Both the position numbers and the translations under genes were made by a program. A model generated the notes under the pieces. The model was not told where the DNA came from. It saw nothing but the letters and a program-made list of their open reading frames with translations, and ran no database searches. Shown one piece after another: positions 42,985 through 51,571 of a DNA stretch of 64,000 bases. Position 1 is the stretch's first letter. Every line of letters starts with the position of its first letter. Source of the stretch: Pseudomonas cedrina subsp. cedrina (lineage in GTDB: Bacteria > Pseudomonadota > Gammaproteobacteria > Pseudomonadales > Pseudomonadaceae); the NCBI RefSeq assembly GCF_001983175.1, contig NZ_MNPW01000003.1, positions 515,729 through 579,728 of the forward strand, read 5' to 3'.

Positions 42985-43017
42985 CCCTTAATTTCTTATT
43001 GATCAATGAATTAAGGG
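42985..43017. promoter_or_regulatory. Inverted repeat in divergent siderophore leader
   Basis: CCCTTAATT and AATTAAGGG form a nine-base stem around a centre containing TTGATCAA; on the plus strand a T-run follows. It lies in the leader of the CitE-like operon (minus strand). It could be an attenuator, a terminator for plus-strand readthrough, or an operator. Confidence 0.4.
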
Positions 43018-43116
43018 AATTTTTTATTTCAGGGCGAACGCTTTCTTGAGCGTGTAAACACACGACCATTGATTCGCCTTCCGAAGGTCTTTATTCGAAA
43101 ATATTTGAAAACCTTA

Positions 43117-43135
43117 CTTGATAATCGTTCCTGTT
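43117..43135 (-). promoter_or_regulatory. Candidate Fur box in the divergent siderophore promoter region
   Basis: The minus strand reads AACAGGAACGATTATCAAG, 13 of 19 matches to the Fur consensus with the half GATTATCA intact. It lies between the CitE-like operon (start 42887) and the biosynthetic operon (start 43501) and could repress both. Confidence 0.5.
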
Positions 43136-43316
43136 CGCAATATTGTTCACGCCACCAAGAGACACTAGCTCCGTTTAAGAGCGGATATTCAGCACAGGGG
43201 TAAGTACCTATCAGTGATGGCACTTCAATGCCCACCACTGACCGTTTTTGGCGGATTGGCCATCAACTAGGCGGCCAATCTGAACATTATTAAAAACCTT
43301 ATGGAATGGGGTTTTC

Positions 43317-43424
43317 ATGCAGTTATTTCGTGAAGTATTTATGACAGGCGGCATGACAGATCCAACTTCAGATATTGCCTGGCATCCGCCTCCTATTGCT
43401 GTAAGCCTCGTTTCTAACGCGTAA
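43317..43424 (+). CDS. Possible 35-residue small ORF in the siderophore operon leader
   Basis: ATG at 43317 is preceded by GGAATGGGG at a suitable distance. The frame encodes 35 residues beginning MQLFREVFMTGGMTDPTSDI, then ends with TAA. It lies in the long (about 365-base) gap between the Fur-like box and the first biosynthetic gene. It may be a leader peptide, a small protein or chance. Nothing similar was recognised. Confidence 0.25.
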   Translation: MQLFREVFMTGGMTDPTSDIAWHPPPIAVSLVSNA

Positions 43425-43500
43425 AACACCTACAACTGTGCGAGAGCGCTCAGTTATATAACATCAATGGCTACGTTATTTTCGACGCCAGGGATCAGCT

Positions 43501-44895
43501 ATGCCTATAACAAATTCACCGACGGCCGAACCTTTAACTGAAGTTCATCAGCCGGCCATGTTAAAGCCGCTTATCGACCCGATAATTTCCAGGCTTATCA
43601 ATAACTTCCCAGACAAACTTGTAGCGCTTATCAAGCAACATGGCTCACCCTTGAATCTGGTTTGGCCCCATGCGCTTGAGTCAAATACACACGCCTTGCT
43701 CGCGGTATTGAAACAGTACAGCGTGCCTCATGCGATCTTCTATGGCGCCAAGGCCAACAAGTCTCAAAGCCTGCTCGTCGCGGCGGCAAATTCGGGGGTT
43801 GGCGTCGATGTGTCGAGCGTCCACGAGCTGCAGGCAGCGCTCAGAGCCGGTACACCTGGAGCCAGAATTTGCGCCACCGGACCGGCCAAAACCGCTTTTT
43901 TTCATCAGGCACTGGTTAGCTCAGGCTCACTGATCAGCATCGACTCGCTGGAAGAATTCGAACATCTGCAGTATGTGATCGAAGCACAGCCTACTCCGAC
44001 CAAAGCCAGGGTTTTACTGCGTTACAGGCCGAAAACAAGCCCCCAGAGCCGCTTCGGCATGAGTTCGCAAGACTTGCTCGAAGGCCTCCAACGGCTGACA
44101 AAACACACGGATATTTTTCACTTTGAGGGTTTTCATTTCCATCTGGGCGGCTATGGGGTCGAATCCCGCGCACAAGCGTTGCGTGAAATCAGCGGGTTCG
44201 TGGAGGCTGCTCGGGAAATGGGCTTGAACCCGCAGATGATCGATATCGGTGGCGGCTTGCCGATACGTTATGTCGAGCCGCAGATATATGCCCGATTCCT
44301 ACAGAACGATAATAAGCCAAGCCATTATTACAACCAGAAAGTTCCCGAGGCTTATTATCCTTACGGCAGCGACCTGACAGCCCCGCAATGGTTGGCATTA
44401 TTGCTCGAGGCCGAGCACTCACCCGGAGTGTCCATCGCCACCTATTTAAAGCTGCAGAATATAACGCTGGCCCTGGAGCCCGGTCGGAGTCTTGTCGATC
44501 AAGCGGCAATTTCATTGTTTCGCGTCACCCGCACCAAGCAACTCGCCTTCAACAAAACCGTCATTTTTGTTGAAGGCAGTAGTTTCAGTGCATGCGAAAC
44601 ATGGTTCGCCTCTGAGTACCTGCTTGATCCGATCCTGATCAGCTCGCAACAACCACCCTACGCACCGATCCAAGCGTATATCGCCGGCCATAGTTGCTTG
44701 GACGACGACGTGATTACTTATCGCCTTATCAATTTTTCAACTGCACCCCGACCAGGCGATATATTGATTTACGTGAATACCGCCGGTTATCAGATGGATT
44801 TGCTGGAGAACGAGTTTCATCGCCACCCGCTGCCACGGCGGTTGACGGCGAGTTGTTGTACGCAAGGTCACTACGCATTTTCACCGGACTACTAA
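43501..44895 (+). CDS. PLP-dependent decarboxylase, Y4yA/SbnH-like
   Basis: The 464-residue fold-type III PLP enzyme of the Orn/Lys/DAP decarboxylase class has the Schiff-base Lys84 in 'HAIFYGAKANKSQSLL'. The phosphate-binding 'IDIGGGLPI', the barrel motif 'FHFEGFHFHLGGYG' and the C-terminal 'ALEPGRSLVDQA' are present. SbnH, AcsE and PvsE in carboxylate siderophore loci decarboxylate a citryl-amino acid or amino acid building block to an amine, and this gene fits that role. Overall length fits the Y4yA subfamily. It starts the biosynthetic operon and is followed by SbnA after 14 bases. Confidence 0.85.
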   Translation: MPITNSPTAEPLTEVHQPAMLKPLIDPIISRLINNFPDKLVALIKQHGSPLNLVWPHALESNTHALLAVLKQYSVPHAIFYGAKANKSQSLLVAAANSGVGVDVSSVHELQAALRAGTPGARICATGPAKTAFFHQALVSSGSLISIDSLEEFEHLQYVIEAQPTPTKARVLLRYRPKTSPQSRFGMSSQDLLEGLQRLTKHTDIFHFEGFHFHLGGYGVESRAQALREISGFVEAAREMGLNPQMIDIGGGLPIRYVEPQIYARFLQNDNKPSHYYNQKVPEAYYPYGSDLTAPQWLALLLEAEHSPGVSIATYLKLQNITLALEPGRSLVDQAAISLFRVTRTKQLAFNKTVIFVEGSSFSACETWFASEYLLDPILISSQQPPYAPIQAYIAGHSCLDDDVITYRLINFSTAPRPGDILIYVNTAGYQMDLLENEFHRHPLPRRLTASCCTQGHYAFSPDY

Positions 44896-44909
44896 AGGGA
44901 ACCATTGAA

Positions 44910-45953
44910 ATGATCTTGAATAAAGTCTCGGAGCTTATTGGTAATACACCGATGTTGGGCATTGATGTTCCGGATACCAACGCTCGGTTGTTATTGAAAA
45001 TTGAAAAGAACAATCCCGGTGGCAGTATCAAGGATCGCATGGCGCGCAACATGGTGCTGGCCGCGCTCAAGTCCGGTCGCCTGAAACCCGGTGGGGTGAT
45101 CGTCGAATCGTCGTCCGGCAATACCGGAATTGGCCTGGCCATGACGGCGGTCGAATTCGGCCTGCATTTTATTGCCGTGGTCGATCATCACGCCGCCCAA
45201 GACAAGATCGCCGTGATGAAGGCGCTCGGTGCCGACATTCGCTTTGTCAAAGGCAGCTATCGCGAGGATGAAGTCGCAGTGGTCGAGCGTCAACGAATGG
45301 CGGCGGAGCTGGCCAGCGAGATTCCCGGCGCCGTGTTCATGAATCAGTCGGATAACGCGGCCAATGCGGGTGGCTACAGTGATTTCGTGCGCGAAACCAT
45401 CGCCCAGGCTGAAGGTGTCATCGGTGCCTATGTCGGCTGCGTCGGCACGGGCGGTTCGATGACCGGTATCGCCCGCGGCTTGAAACTGCACGATCCCAAC
45501 ATTGTGACCGTCGCGGTAGAACCGGCCGGCTCGATCGTCTTCGGCCATCCCGGCTACCCCTACTACCAATCGGGCACCGGTACGCCGGCCGGCGACACCG
45601 TGGGTCTGGTGCTCGACTACAGCTGCATCGATCTGGGGGTGCAGGTCACCGACTCCCAGGCGTTCGAAACCGCCCGCTATATCGCCAGCCATCTGGCGCT
45701 GCTGGTCGGCGGCTCGACCGGCGGTGCCATTTTCAAGGCATTGGAACTGATCCACAAAGGCGTGCTGACCGGCAACGTGGTCGTGCCGATTGCCGACGGC
45801 GGCGAAAAATACCTGCATACGGTGTTCAATGATCAATGGCTGCAGGAACGCGACCTGATCGACCCCAGCATCGCACCACAGCTGGAAACCTGGCTGGGCA
45901 GGACCCAATGGCTGGAATCCGTCTCCGCGCCGCTTCAACTGAGCGTCGCATGA
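44910..45953 (+). CDS. sbnA: SbnA-type 2,3-diaminopropionate biosynthesis enzyme
   Basis: The 347-residue fold-type II PLP enzyme of the cysteine synthase superfamily has 'NTPMLGIDVPDTNARLLLKI' near the start, the PLP Lys41 in 'KNNPGGSIKDRMARN', the substrate loop 'ESSSGNTGIGLAM' and the phosphate-binding 'GCVGTGGSMTGIARGLK'. SbnA condenses O-phospho-L-serine with L-glutamate to N-(1-amino-1-carboxyl-2-ethyl)-glutamate (ACEGA), the precursor of 2,3-diaminopropionate. The SbnA assignment rather than plain cysteine synthase rests on the overall sequence and the siderophore context. ATG at 44910 follows AGGGA. Confidence 0.88.
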   Translation: MILNKVSELIGNTPMLGIDVPDTNARLLLKIEKNNPGGSIKDRMARNMVLAALKSGRLKPGGVIVESSSGNTGIGLAMTAVEFGLHFIAVVDHHAAQDKIAVMKALGADIRFVKGSYREDEVAVVERQRMAAELASEIPGAVFMNQSDNAANAGGYSDFVRETIAQAEGVIGAYVGCVGTGGSMTGIARGLKLHDPNIVTVAVEPAGSIVFGHPGYPYYQSGTGTPAGDTVGLVLDYSCIDLGVQVTDSQAFETARYIASHLALLVGGSTGGAIFKALELIHKGVLTGNVVVPIADGGEKYLHTVFNDQWLQERDLIDPSIAPQLETWLGRTQWLESVSAPLQLSVA

Positions 45954-45989
45954 CCCACTCCTCACACAGGAAAGCCTCTCGATGATCTG

Positions 45990-47141
45990 TTGAAAGTCGC
46001 CATTTGTGGTGGTGGCAGGACCGGCCATCTCAACGCCATCCTGTTCAAACAGCTGCCCAATGTTCAGGTTTCGATGCTCACCGGTAATCCGGAGATTATC
46101 GAACAGCACGCTCGCCACACGCCGATGCAGGCTTTGTTGCCCGACGGCTCGACCTTGACTGCCCGACTGGACCGGGTGACCGCCGACGCGAAAGCAGCGA
46201 TTGAAGATGCCGACATTGTCATCATTACCGTGCCCGCCCACGTCCGCCCGCAAACCCTGCAGGCCATCGTGCCGCATCTAAGCGCCAGCAAGCCTGTGTA
46301 CATCGGCGCCATTCCGGGCTTCTGCGGTTTCGACTGGCTGGCCGAAGCCGCCCTGCCCGATCGCCCGAACCTGGTGATCTGGGGGATGAAAGACGTCCCG
46401 CATACCGCATTCGAGCTGACACCGGGACGCTCGATCAAAATGGGCGGCGGCAAGAGCCAGCTGTATGTGGCGACCCATCCTCGCGAGTCGCAGGCATCCG
46501 GTCAGCAATTGCAGGGCATCCTGACCCGCTTGTACGACCCGTGCGTGAGGATGCTCGACCACTACCTGGAAATCACCCTGACCCCGGGTAACCCAATCAT
46601 GCACAGCTCGGTGATCTACGGGCTGATCGGTCCTTATGGCCAGTGGCACCGCAAGATTTTCCCGCAACGCATGTGCTGGTGGTCCGAGTGTCCGGAACTG
46701 GGCGCCTACTTTCTGGAACGCATGGATCAGGAAAGTCAGGCTCTGTGCGCGGTGATCAGCCAGCGCCTGGGCATCGGCCTGTCCTCGGTCAAAGCGTTGA
46801 AACAGGAAATCGTCGAGGCCTACGGTGACCAGATCCGCGACCAGAGCAGCATGTTGTCGATTCTGCGCACCAATCAGGCCTACAACAATATTCTCGCGCC
46901 GATGGTGCCGGCCGCCGACAACCGCGCCGGCTACGTCATCGAGCGCGAGAGCCGCGCCTTCAATGAAGACGTCGCCTATGGGCTGGTGCTGCTTGTGGAA
47001 ATGGCCAGGCGTTTGGACCTCAAGGTGCCCTACATCGAGGAAGTCTTGCAGTGGAGCATTGCCTACATGCAAGGCCTGCGCGACTCGGCGCTCGACTACT
47101 TTCCACGCCACTGGCCACGCGCGGCAAACGCCGCGGCTTGA
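45990..47141 (+). CDS. Octopine/nopaline dehydrogenase family protein (SbnB replacement?)
   Basis: The 383-residue NAD(P)-dependent opine dehydrogenase has an N-terminal Rossmann fold (MKVAICGGGRTGH) and the C-terminal octopine dehydrogenase domain with 'TPGNPIMHSSVIYGLIG'. In staphyloferrin B synthesis SbnB, from the unrelated ornithine cyclodeaminase family, oxidatively cleaves ACEGA to 2,3-diaminopropionate and 2-oxoglutarate. ACEGA is itself an opine-like secondary amine, so an opine dehydrogenase running in the oxidative direction could replace SbnB; no SbnB is present here. It could also make a new opine. The start is unusual: TTG at 45990, overlapping the TGA of a tiny frame ATGATCTGTTGA (45982-45993). 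Confidence 0.85.
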   Translation: MKVAICGGGRTGHLNAILFKQLPNVQVSMLTGNPEIIEQHARHTPMQALLPDGSTLTARLDRVTADAKAAIEDADIVIITVPAHVRPQTLQAIVPHLSASKPVYIGAIPGFCGFDWLAEAALPDRPNLVIWGMKDVPHTAFELTPGRSIKMGGGKSQLYVATHPRESQASGQQLQGILTRLYDPCVRMLDHYLEITLTPGNPIMHSSVIYGLIGPYGQWHRKIFPQRMCWWSECPELGAYFLERMDQESQALCAVISQRLGIGLSSVKALKQEIVEAYGDQIRDQSSMLSILRTNQAYNNILAPMVPAADNRAGYVIERESRAFNEDVAYGLVLLVEMARRLDLKVPYIEEVLQWSIAYMQGLRDSALDYFPRHWPRAANAAA

Positions 47142-47177
47142 TCTCTTCAATTCAATTTCGACGAGTAGACCGCTGAT

Positions 47178-49028
47178 ATGGATGACTTCAAGACACTGAT
47201 TGCCTACTCCCGCAAAAATGCCATGCGACGCTTGATTCGCTGCCTCTTTGCGGAAAACATTCTCGACCGTTCGGCCCTGAGTTTTGGGGCCGAAGGCAAC
47301 CAGGCCAGCTACCCACTCAAGGGCAGCCGCGCCCACCTGGTCTTTTCGGACATAGCCAAAGGCCCGGCCGACACCGTGGTCAATGACGGTGACGTGGTAC
47401 TGGTCACCGATGAAGGTGTCCGCCAGGTCATCACCAGCCATCAGGACATGCTCGATGTGTTGCGTGACAGCTTCGATTTCGCGCCCACTGATGAGGGTAT
47501 GACCGGGCTCAAGGCCGACATGGAAAACAGTCTGACCAACGACGCACATGCCCGCCAACATCGCCAGCAATGGAACGCCCGGCTGCAAAAAGCCGTCAGG
47601 GATCAGGGGCTCGATAGCCTCACCGACTACCTGCGCCAGCATCTCAAGACCAAGGATGCTGCGATCCTCCTCGACCAGTGGGGTTCGCTGGAAGGCCATC
47701 CGTATTACCCGACATGGAAGGCGCGCCCCGGCTTGACTGATGAGGAGGTCGAGCAACTCTCACCCGAGTTCAACGCACAGGTCCCCCTGCGTATCGCGGC
47801 GTTGCGTGCAGAGCATGCAAAGAGCGAAAGCATGCCGCACGTGAGCGACTACCGCACCTGGTTCGCCGAGAATTTCCCGGCCCAATGGGAGCAATGGAAA
47901 GCCTCGCTCAACAGCAAGGGCCTGGATGAAAGCCAGTGGCTGCCATTGCCGATCCATAGCTGGCATTTGCAGGCCTACGTGCTGGAAAACTTCGCGGCGG
48001 AAATCGAAAACGGCATCCTGATTACCGACGGACCGGAGATTCCAACCCTGCCGACCATGTCGTATCGCACGATGATGCCGGTGCTGGACGAATGCGCGCC
48101 GTTGATCAAACTGCCCATTGCCGTGTGGATGACCAGCGAACTGCGCAGCCTGCAAGCCAAGTCGATTCACATGGGACCGCGCATCAGCACGGTGATCGGA
48201 AAAATACTGGAGGCCGAACACGGCTTCGACCAGCGCCTGGAAATCTTTGCGGAAGAGATCGGCGTGCGTTACAAAAACGCAGTCACTCAAGACGATCATC
48301 CCGGCCGTCATCTGTCAGTGGTCTATCGCGCCAGTCAGCAAGCGTTCGAACGCAGCGACGATTGCCTGCCGATTACCGTGGCGTCATTGTTCACTCGATT
48401 ACCGGGTAGCGGTCGGCCGCTATTCACCGACCTGATCGAGCGTGATGGCGTGCGGGCGGATGCCGCACAGGTTGAAAACTGGTTCCGCGACTATGCCAAG
48501 GTGGTCACCCACCCGGTGGTGGCGATCTATCTGTTGTATGGCGTTGCACTTGAAGCCCACCAGCAAAACACCATGGTGCTGTTTTCCTCCGATGGCAAAG
48601 CACGTAGTCTGCTGATCCGCGATTTTGGCGATGGCCGCACGTATGCGCCACTGCTGGAAGGACGCGGCTACAGCCTGGCGCCGCATGTGCAGCCGGGTAT
48701 CCTGCCGACGGTGTTCGCAGGCGACATTGAACCGGTGCGCATGTTCGTGCTTGACGCAGCGTTCCTTACCCACCTGCATGAAATCTCGCTGTGGCTGACC
48801 AAGGAGTATGGGTTGAACAACACGCGGCTGTGGCAGATATTGCGCGAGGAAACCGACCTTGCGTTCGAAGCCGTGCGCGACCGCGTCGAACCCGCGCTGT
48901 GGGAAACCGAGCATAAGGCGTTCGTGGAAGATCCATGGCCGACCCGGTCGTTGTTGCGCATGCATTTGATGCAGTACTCCAACTATCGTTTGCAGCACAC
49001 CCTGTCCAACCCGCTCGCCAGCGTTTAG
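47178..49028 (+). CDS. IucA/IucC family (NIS) siderophore synthetase
   Basis: The 616-residue NRPS-independent siderophore synthetase has an N-terminal IucA/IucC domain with the family motif 'LPLPIHSWHLQAYVLENF' (about residues 255-272). 'HMGPRISTVIGKIL' follows, and the C-terminal FhuF-like part has 'YLLYGVALEAHQQNTMVLF' (about 451-469). These enzymes adenylate a carboxylate of citrate (or 2-oxoglutarate) and couple it to an amine or alcohol. It is the only synthetase in the locus, whereas staphyloferrin B uses three, so one enzyme must make all amide bonds. ATG at 47178. Confidence 0.94.
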   Translation: MDDFKTLIAYSRKNAMRRLIRCLFAENILDRSALSFGAEGNQASYPLKGSRAHLVFSDIAKGPADTVVNDGDVVLVTDEGVRQVITSHQDMLDVLRDSFDFAPTDEGMTGLKADMENSLTNDAHARQHRQQWNARLQKAVRDQGLDSLTDYLRQHLKTKDAAILLDQWGSLEGHPYYPTWKARPGLTDEEVEQLSPEFNAQVPLRIAALRAEHAKSESMPHVSDYRTWFAENFPAQWEQWKASLNSKGLDESQWLPLPIHSWHLQAYVLENFAAEIENGILITDGPEIPTLPTMSYRTMMPVLDECAPLIKLPIAVWMTSELRSLQAKSIHMGPRISTVIGKILEAEHGFDQRLEIFAEEIGVRYKNAVTQDDHPGRHLSVVYRASQQAFERSDDCLPITVASLFTRLPGSGRPLFTDLIERDGVRADAAQVENWFRDYAKVVTHPVVAIYLLYGVALEAHQQNTMVLFSSDGKARSLLIRDFGDGRTYAPLLEGRGYSLAPHVQPGILPTVFAGDIEPVRMFVLDAAFLTHLHEISLWLTKEYGLNNTRLWQILREETDLAFEAVRDRVEPALWETEHKAFVEDPWPTRSLLRMHLMQYSNYRLQHTLSNPLASV

Positions 49029-49041
49029 CCGAGGTCGTCCC

Positions 49042-50286
49042 ATGTCCCATGCAGGTGTCATCCAGGGTTCGAGCGTACGAATCCTGATTTATCTTCTGTT
49101 TGCGATCCAGTTGGTGTCCATGGGCGCAATGGAGATGAGCGGGCCGTTCTGGCCTGTCCATCTGCGTGGGCTGACCTCCTCGGAGTCGGTGTTCAGCTTC
49201 GCCAGCATCGCCGTGTACGTCGGGCCGATGCTCGGCATTATTCTGACCAGTGCATTCTGGGGCCGTATCGGCGATCGATATGGCCATAAGTTGATGATGA
49301 TCCGCGCCCTCGCCGGTTTGTCGTTGACCCAGCTTGGGCTGGCCCTCTTCAGCGACATCTGGGTCATTTTGATCCTGCGTTTTCTGCAAGGCGCGTTCGC
49401 CGGCTACATCGCGCCGGCGCAGGCCTACGGCGTCAGTATCGAAGCGCCTTCGCGGCGAGCCCGGCTTTTTGCGATCCTGCAAATTTCGACCAACGTCGGT
49501 TCCTTGCTGGGCGCAGTCGTTGGCGGTTTGATCCTCGATTACGCGACGTTCTTCTGGATCAACATCATCGCGTCGGCATTGTGTGCGGTGTGCACCGTGA
49601 TCGCGGCCGTGACCCTGCCGGATGTACCGCCGGTGAAAAAAACACCGACGGTGGACAAGACGACCCCGGCGCGCCATTCAGGCAATCTCTGGCAAGGTTC
49701 CCCGTTATTGTCGCTGCTCGGGGTGATGGGCATTCTGTTGTTGGCGCGAATGCTGCCGCAAACCTCCTTTTCGTTGTACGTCAGCTCGGTATTCGCCGTC
49801 AGCAACTCGGTGGTCGGCCTGTGCTACGGCTTGCTGGCGCTGGGTTTCATTCTTTCGGCTACGGCCTGGTCGCGTTACTTCGAACACCGCGGTCAACAGG
49901 AAACCCTGCAGCGCATGACCTACGTGGTGATCGGCTGCATCGCTCTCACGGCTGTGGCCGGGGTCACGCGTAATGCTGTGGTATTTGTCGTTGCCTATTT
50001 CATATGGGGCGTGCTGTTGGGGGCTACCACGCCGGTGCTGATGGCCCTGATCTCGAAAACCGCCGATAGCTCGCAACAAGGCCATGTATTGGGAATCGCC
50101 CAGGGCACCGCGCAATTCGCCTCGATTGCCGGCATCTCGGCCGGCGGTTTGCTTAGCCAGGTCTATGGCTTGCAATACACCTATCTGTTCGTTTGCCTGG
50201 CCTACGTGGCGGCGCTGATCCCGATGGTCGCGTTGCGCTACTGGCCTGCGGCTATGCAACCGAGTCATGCCCCACCTGGGGATTGA
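49042..50286 (+). CDS. MFS exporter, probable siderophore efflux
   Basis: The 414-residue 12-helix major facilitator of the DHA1 drug-efflux group has motif A 'SAFWGRIGDRYGHKLMM' between helices 2 and 3 and an antiporter-type motif C region 'NVGSLLGAVVGGLILD' in helix 5. It is encoded 13 bases after the synthetase, matching SbnD, AleO/LbtB or PvsC, which export the finished siderophore. Confidence 0.9.
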   Translation: MSHAGVIQGSSVRILIYLLFAIQLVSMGAMEMSGPFWPVHLRGLTSSESVFSFASIAVYVGPMLGIILTSAFWGRIGDRYGHKLMMIRALAGLSLTQLGLALFSDIWVILILRFLQGAFAGYIAPAQAYGVSIEAPSRRARLFAILQISTNVGSLLGAVVGGLILDYATFFWINIIASALCAVCTVIAAVTLPDVPPVKKTPTVDKTTPARHSGNLWQGSPLLSLLGVMGILLLARMLPQTSFSLYVSSVFAVSNSVVGLCYGLLALGFILSATAWSRYFEHRGQQETLQRMTYVVIGCIALTAVAGVTRNAVVFVVAYFIWGVLLGATTPVLMALISKTADSSQQGHVLGIAQGTAQFASIAGISAGGLLSQVYGLQYTYLFVCLAYVAALIPMVALRYWPAAMQPSHAPPGD

Positions 50287-50301
50287 GTAAGGAGCCTGTC
50301 T

Positions 50302-51486
50302 TTGAACATTGAACAACTGCGCGCCGACACGCCCGCTGTCGCGCAACTGATCCACTTCAACAATGCCGGCGCGGCGCTCATGCCCCAGCCAGTGATCGCC
50401 ACCATGACCCGCCACATTCAGCTCGAAGCGACACTTGGCGGGTATGAAGCAGCCGGCCAGCAGGCGGCTGAACTGGAAAATGTCTATAGCGCCATCGGTC
50501 GCCTGATCAACGCACGGCCCGATGAAATTGCGGTGATCGAAAACGCCACCCGCGCCTGGGACATGGCCTTCTATTCGTTGCCGTTGAAAACCGGCGACGT
50601 GGTGCTGACCTCGACCACCGAATACGCCGGCAACTACATTCCCTATCTGCAACTCAAGCACAAGCGTGGCATCGAGATCCGCATCATCCCCAATGATGAA
50701 CAGGGTCAGGTGTCGCTGTCGGCATTGAAGGACATGCTGGAGGACGATCGCGTTGCGCTGATCTCCCTGCCGGTAATCGCCACCAATGGCGGGCCGGTGC
50801 AGCCCGTCGAGCAGATCGGCGCCCTGGCCCGCGCGGCCGGCGTGCTGTTTCTACTCGATGCCTGCCAGGGTGTCGGGCAGATGCCCATCGACGTGAAGAA
50901 AATCGGTTGTCACATGCTCGCGGCCACCAGCCGTAAATACTTGCGTGGCCCGCGTGGAATGGGATTTTTGTATGTCGAGAGCGCGCTGTGCCAGAACCTG
51001 GAGCCGGCCTTTCTCGACCTGCATGCCGCGTCCCTGCTGACAGCCGACGCATACAGGATCCGCGCGGATGCACGCCGTTTCGAGAATTGGGAATGCAACG
51101 TCGCGGCGAAGCTGGGCCTCGGCGCGGCGGTCGAGTATGCCTTGGCACAAGGCATCGAGCCGATGTGGCAACGCATTCAACAATTGGCCGGGTACCTGCG
51201 CGGGCAACTGGCGCAGATTCCCGGCATCACTCCATGTGACTTGGGCCTTCAGCAGTCAGGCATCGTGACCTTCACGCATCAGGACAGCAGCGCCGAGCAG
51301 GTTCAACAGTGGCTGGCCGGTCAGGAAAAACGCATCAATGTCAGCACCTCTACGGTCCGCTCAACCCTGCTGGACATGCAGAACCGGGGCTTGCTCGAGG
51401 TCAGCCGCGCCTCTGTGCATGCTTACAACACCGAGGCGGAAATCGACACGATGATCGCCGCATTACGCCGTTTGCCGAATGCCTGA
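50302..51486 (+). CDS. Class V aminotransferase-fold PLP enzyme
   Basis: The 394-residue fold-type I PLP enzyme is related to cysteine desulfurases, isopenicillin-N epimerase and EgtE. Its PLP Lys212 is in 'ATSRKYLRGPRGMGFLYV' and a cofactor Asp in 'LLDACQGVGQM'. It lies in the biosynthetic operon, 15 bases after the MFS gene, and begins with TTG at 50302 behind a strong AAGGAG. No equivalent exists in the staphyloferrin B, achromobactin or vibrioferrin gene sets, so it may tailor an amino-acid building block (epimerisation, lyase or transamination). The exact reaction cannot be read. Confidence 0.85.
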   Translation: MNIEQLRADTPAVAQLIHFNNAGAALMPQPVIATMTRHIQLEATLGGYEAAGQQAAELENVYSAIGRLINARPDEIAVIENATRAWDMAFYSLPLKTGDVVLTSTTEYAGNYIPYLQLKHKRGIEIRIIPNDEQGQVSLSALKDMLEDDRVALISLPVIATNGGPVQPVEQIGALARAAGVLFLLDACQGVGQMPIDVKKIGCHMLAATSRKYLRGPRGMGFLYVESALCQNLEPAFLDLHAASLLTADAYRIRADARRFENWECNVAAKLGLGAAVEYALAQGIEPMWQRIQQLAGYLRGQLAQIPGITPCDLGLQQSGIVTFTHQDSSAEQVQQWLAGQEKRINVSTSTVRSTLLDMQNRGLLEVSRASVHAYNTEAEIDTMIAALRRLPNA

Positions 51487-51533
51487 ACAGGACACCAATC
51501 TGCGCTTGCGTCGTAGCTGGGTTGTAAACTAGC

Positions 51534-51552
51534 ATTAGGAATACTTCTCAAT
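51534..51552 (+). promoter_or_regulatory. Candidate Fur box upstream of the ECF sigma gene
   Basis: ATTAGGAATACTTCTCAAT resembles the Pseudomonas Fur variant AATGAGAATAATTCTCATT at 14 of 19 positions. It ends 19 bases before the sigma factor start, where iron-starvation sigma genes commonly have Fur sites. Confidence 0.55.
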
Positions 51553-51571
51553 TGCATGAAAATCTGCAGCC

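Noticed and set aside
43211..43429. 72-codon frame on the minus strand in the siderophore leader
   Set aside because: No good start context and no family features; the plus-strand 35-codon frame has a better ribosome-binding site but is itself uncertain.
44910..45953. Plain cysteine synthase (CysK/CysM) for the SbnA-like gene
   Set aside because: The operon context with a NIS synthetase, decarboxylase and MFS exporter, plus the overall SbnA-like sequence, fits diaminopropionate synthesis better than cysteine synthesis.
46278..47756. Open frame of 492 codons on the minus strand
   Set aside because: Antisense to the opine dehydrogenase and NIS synthetase genes; no recognisable domain.
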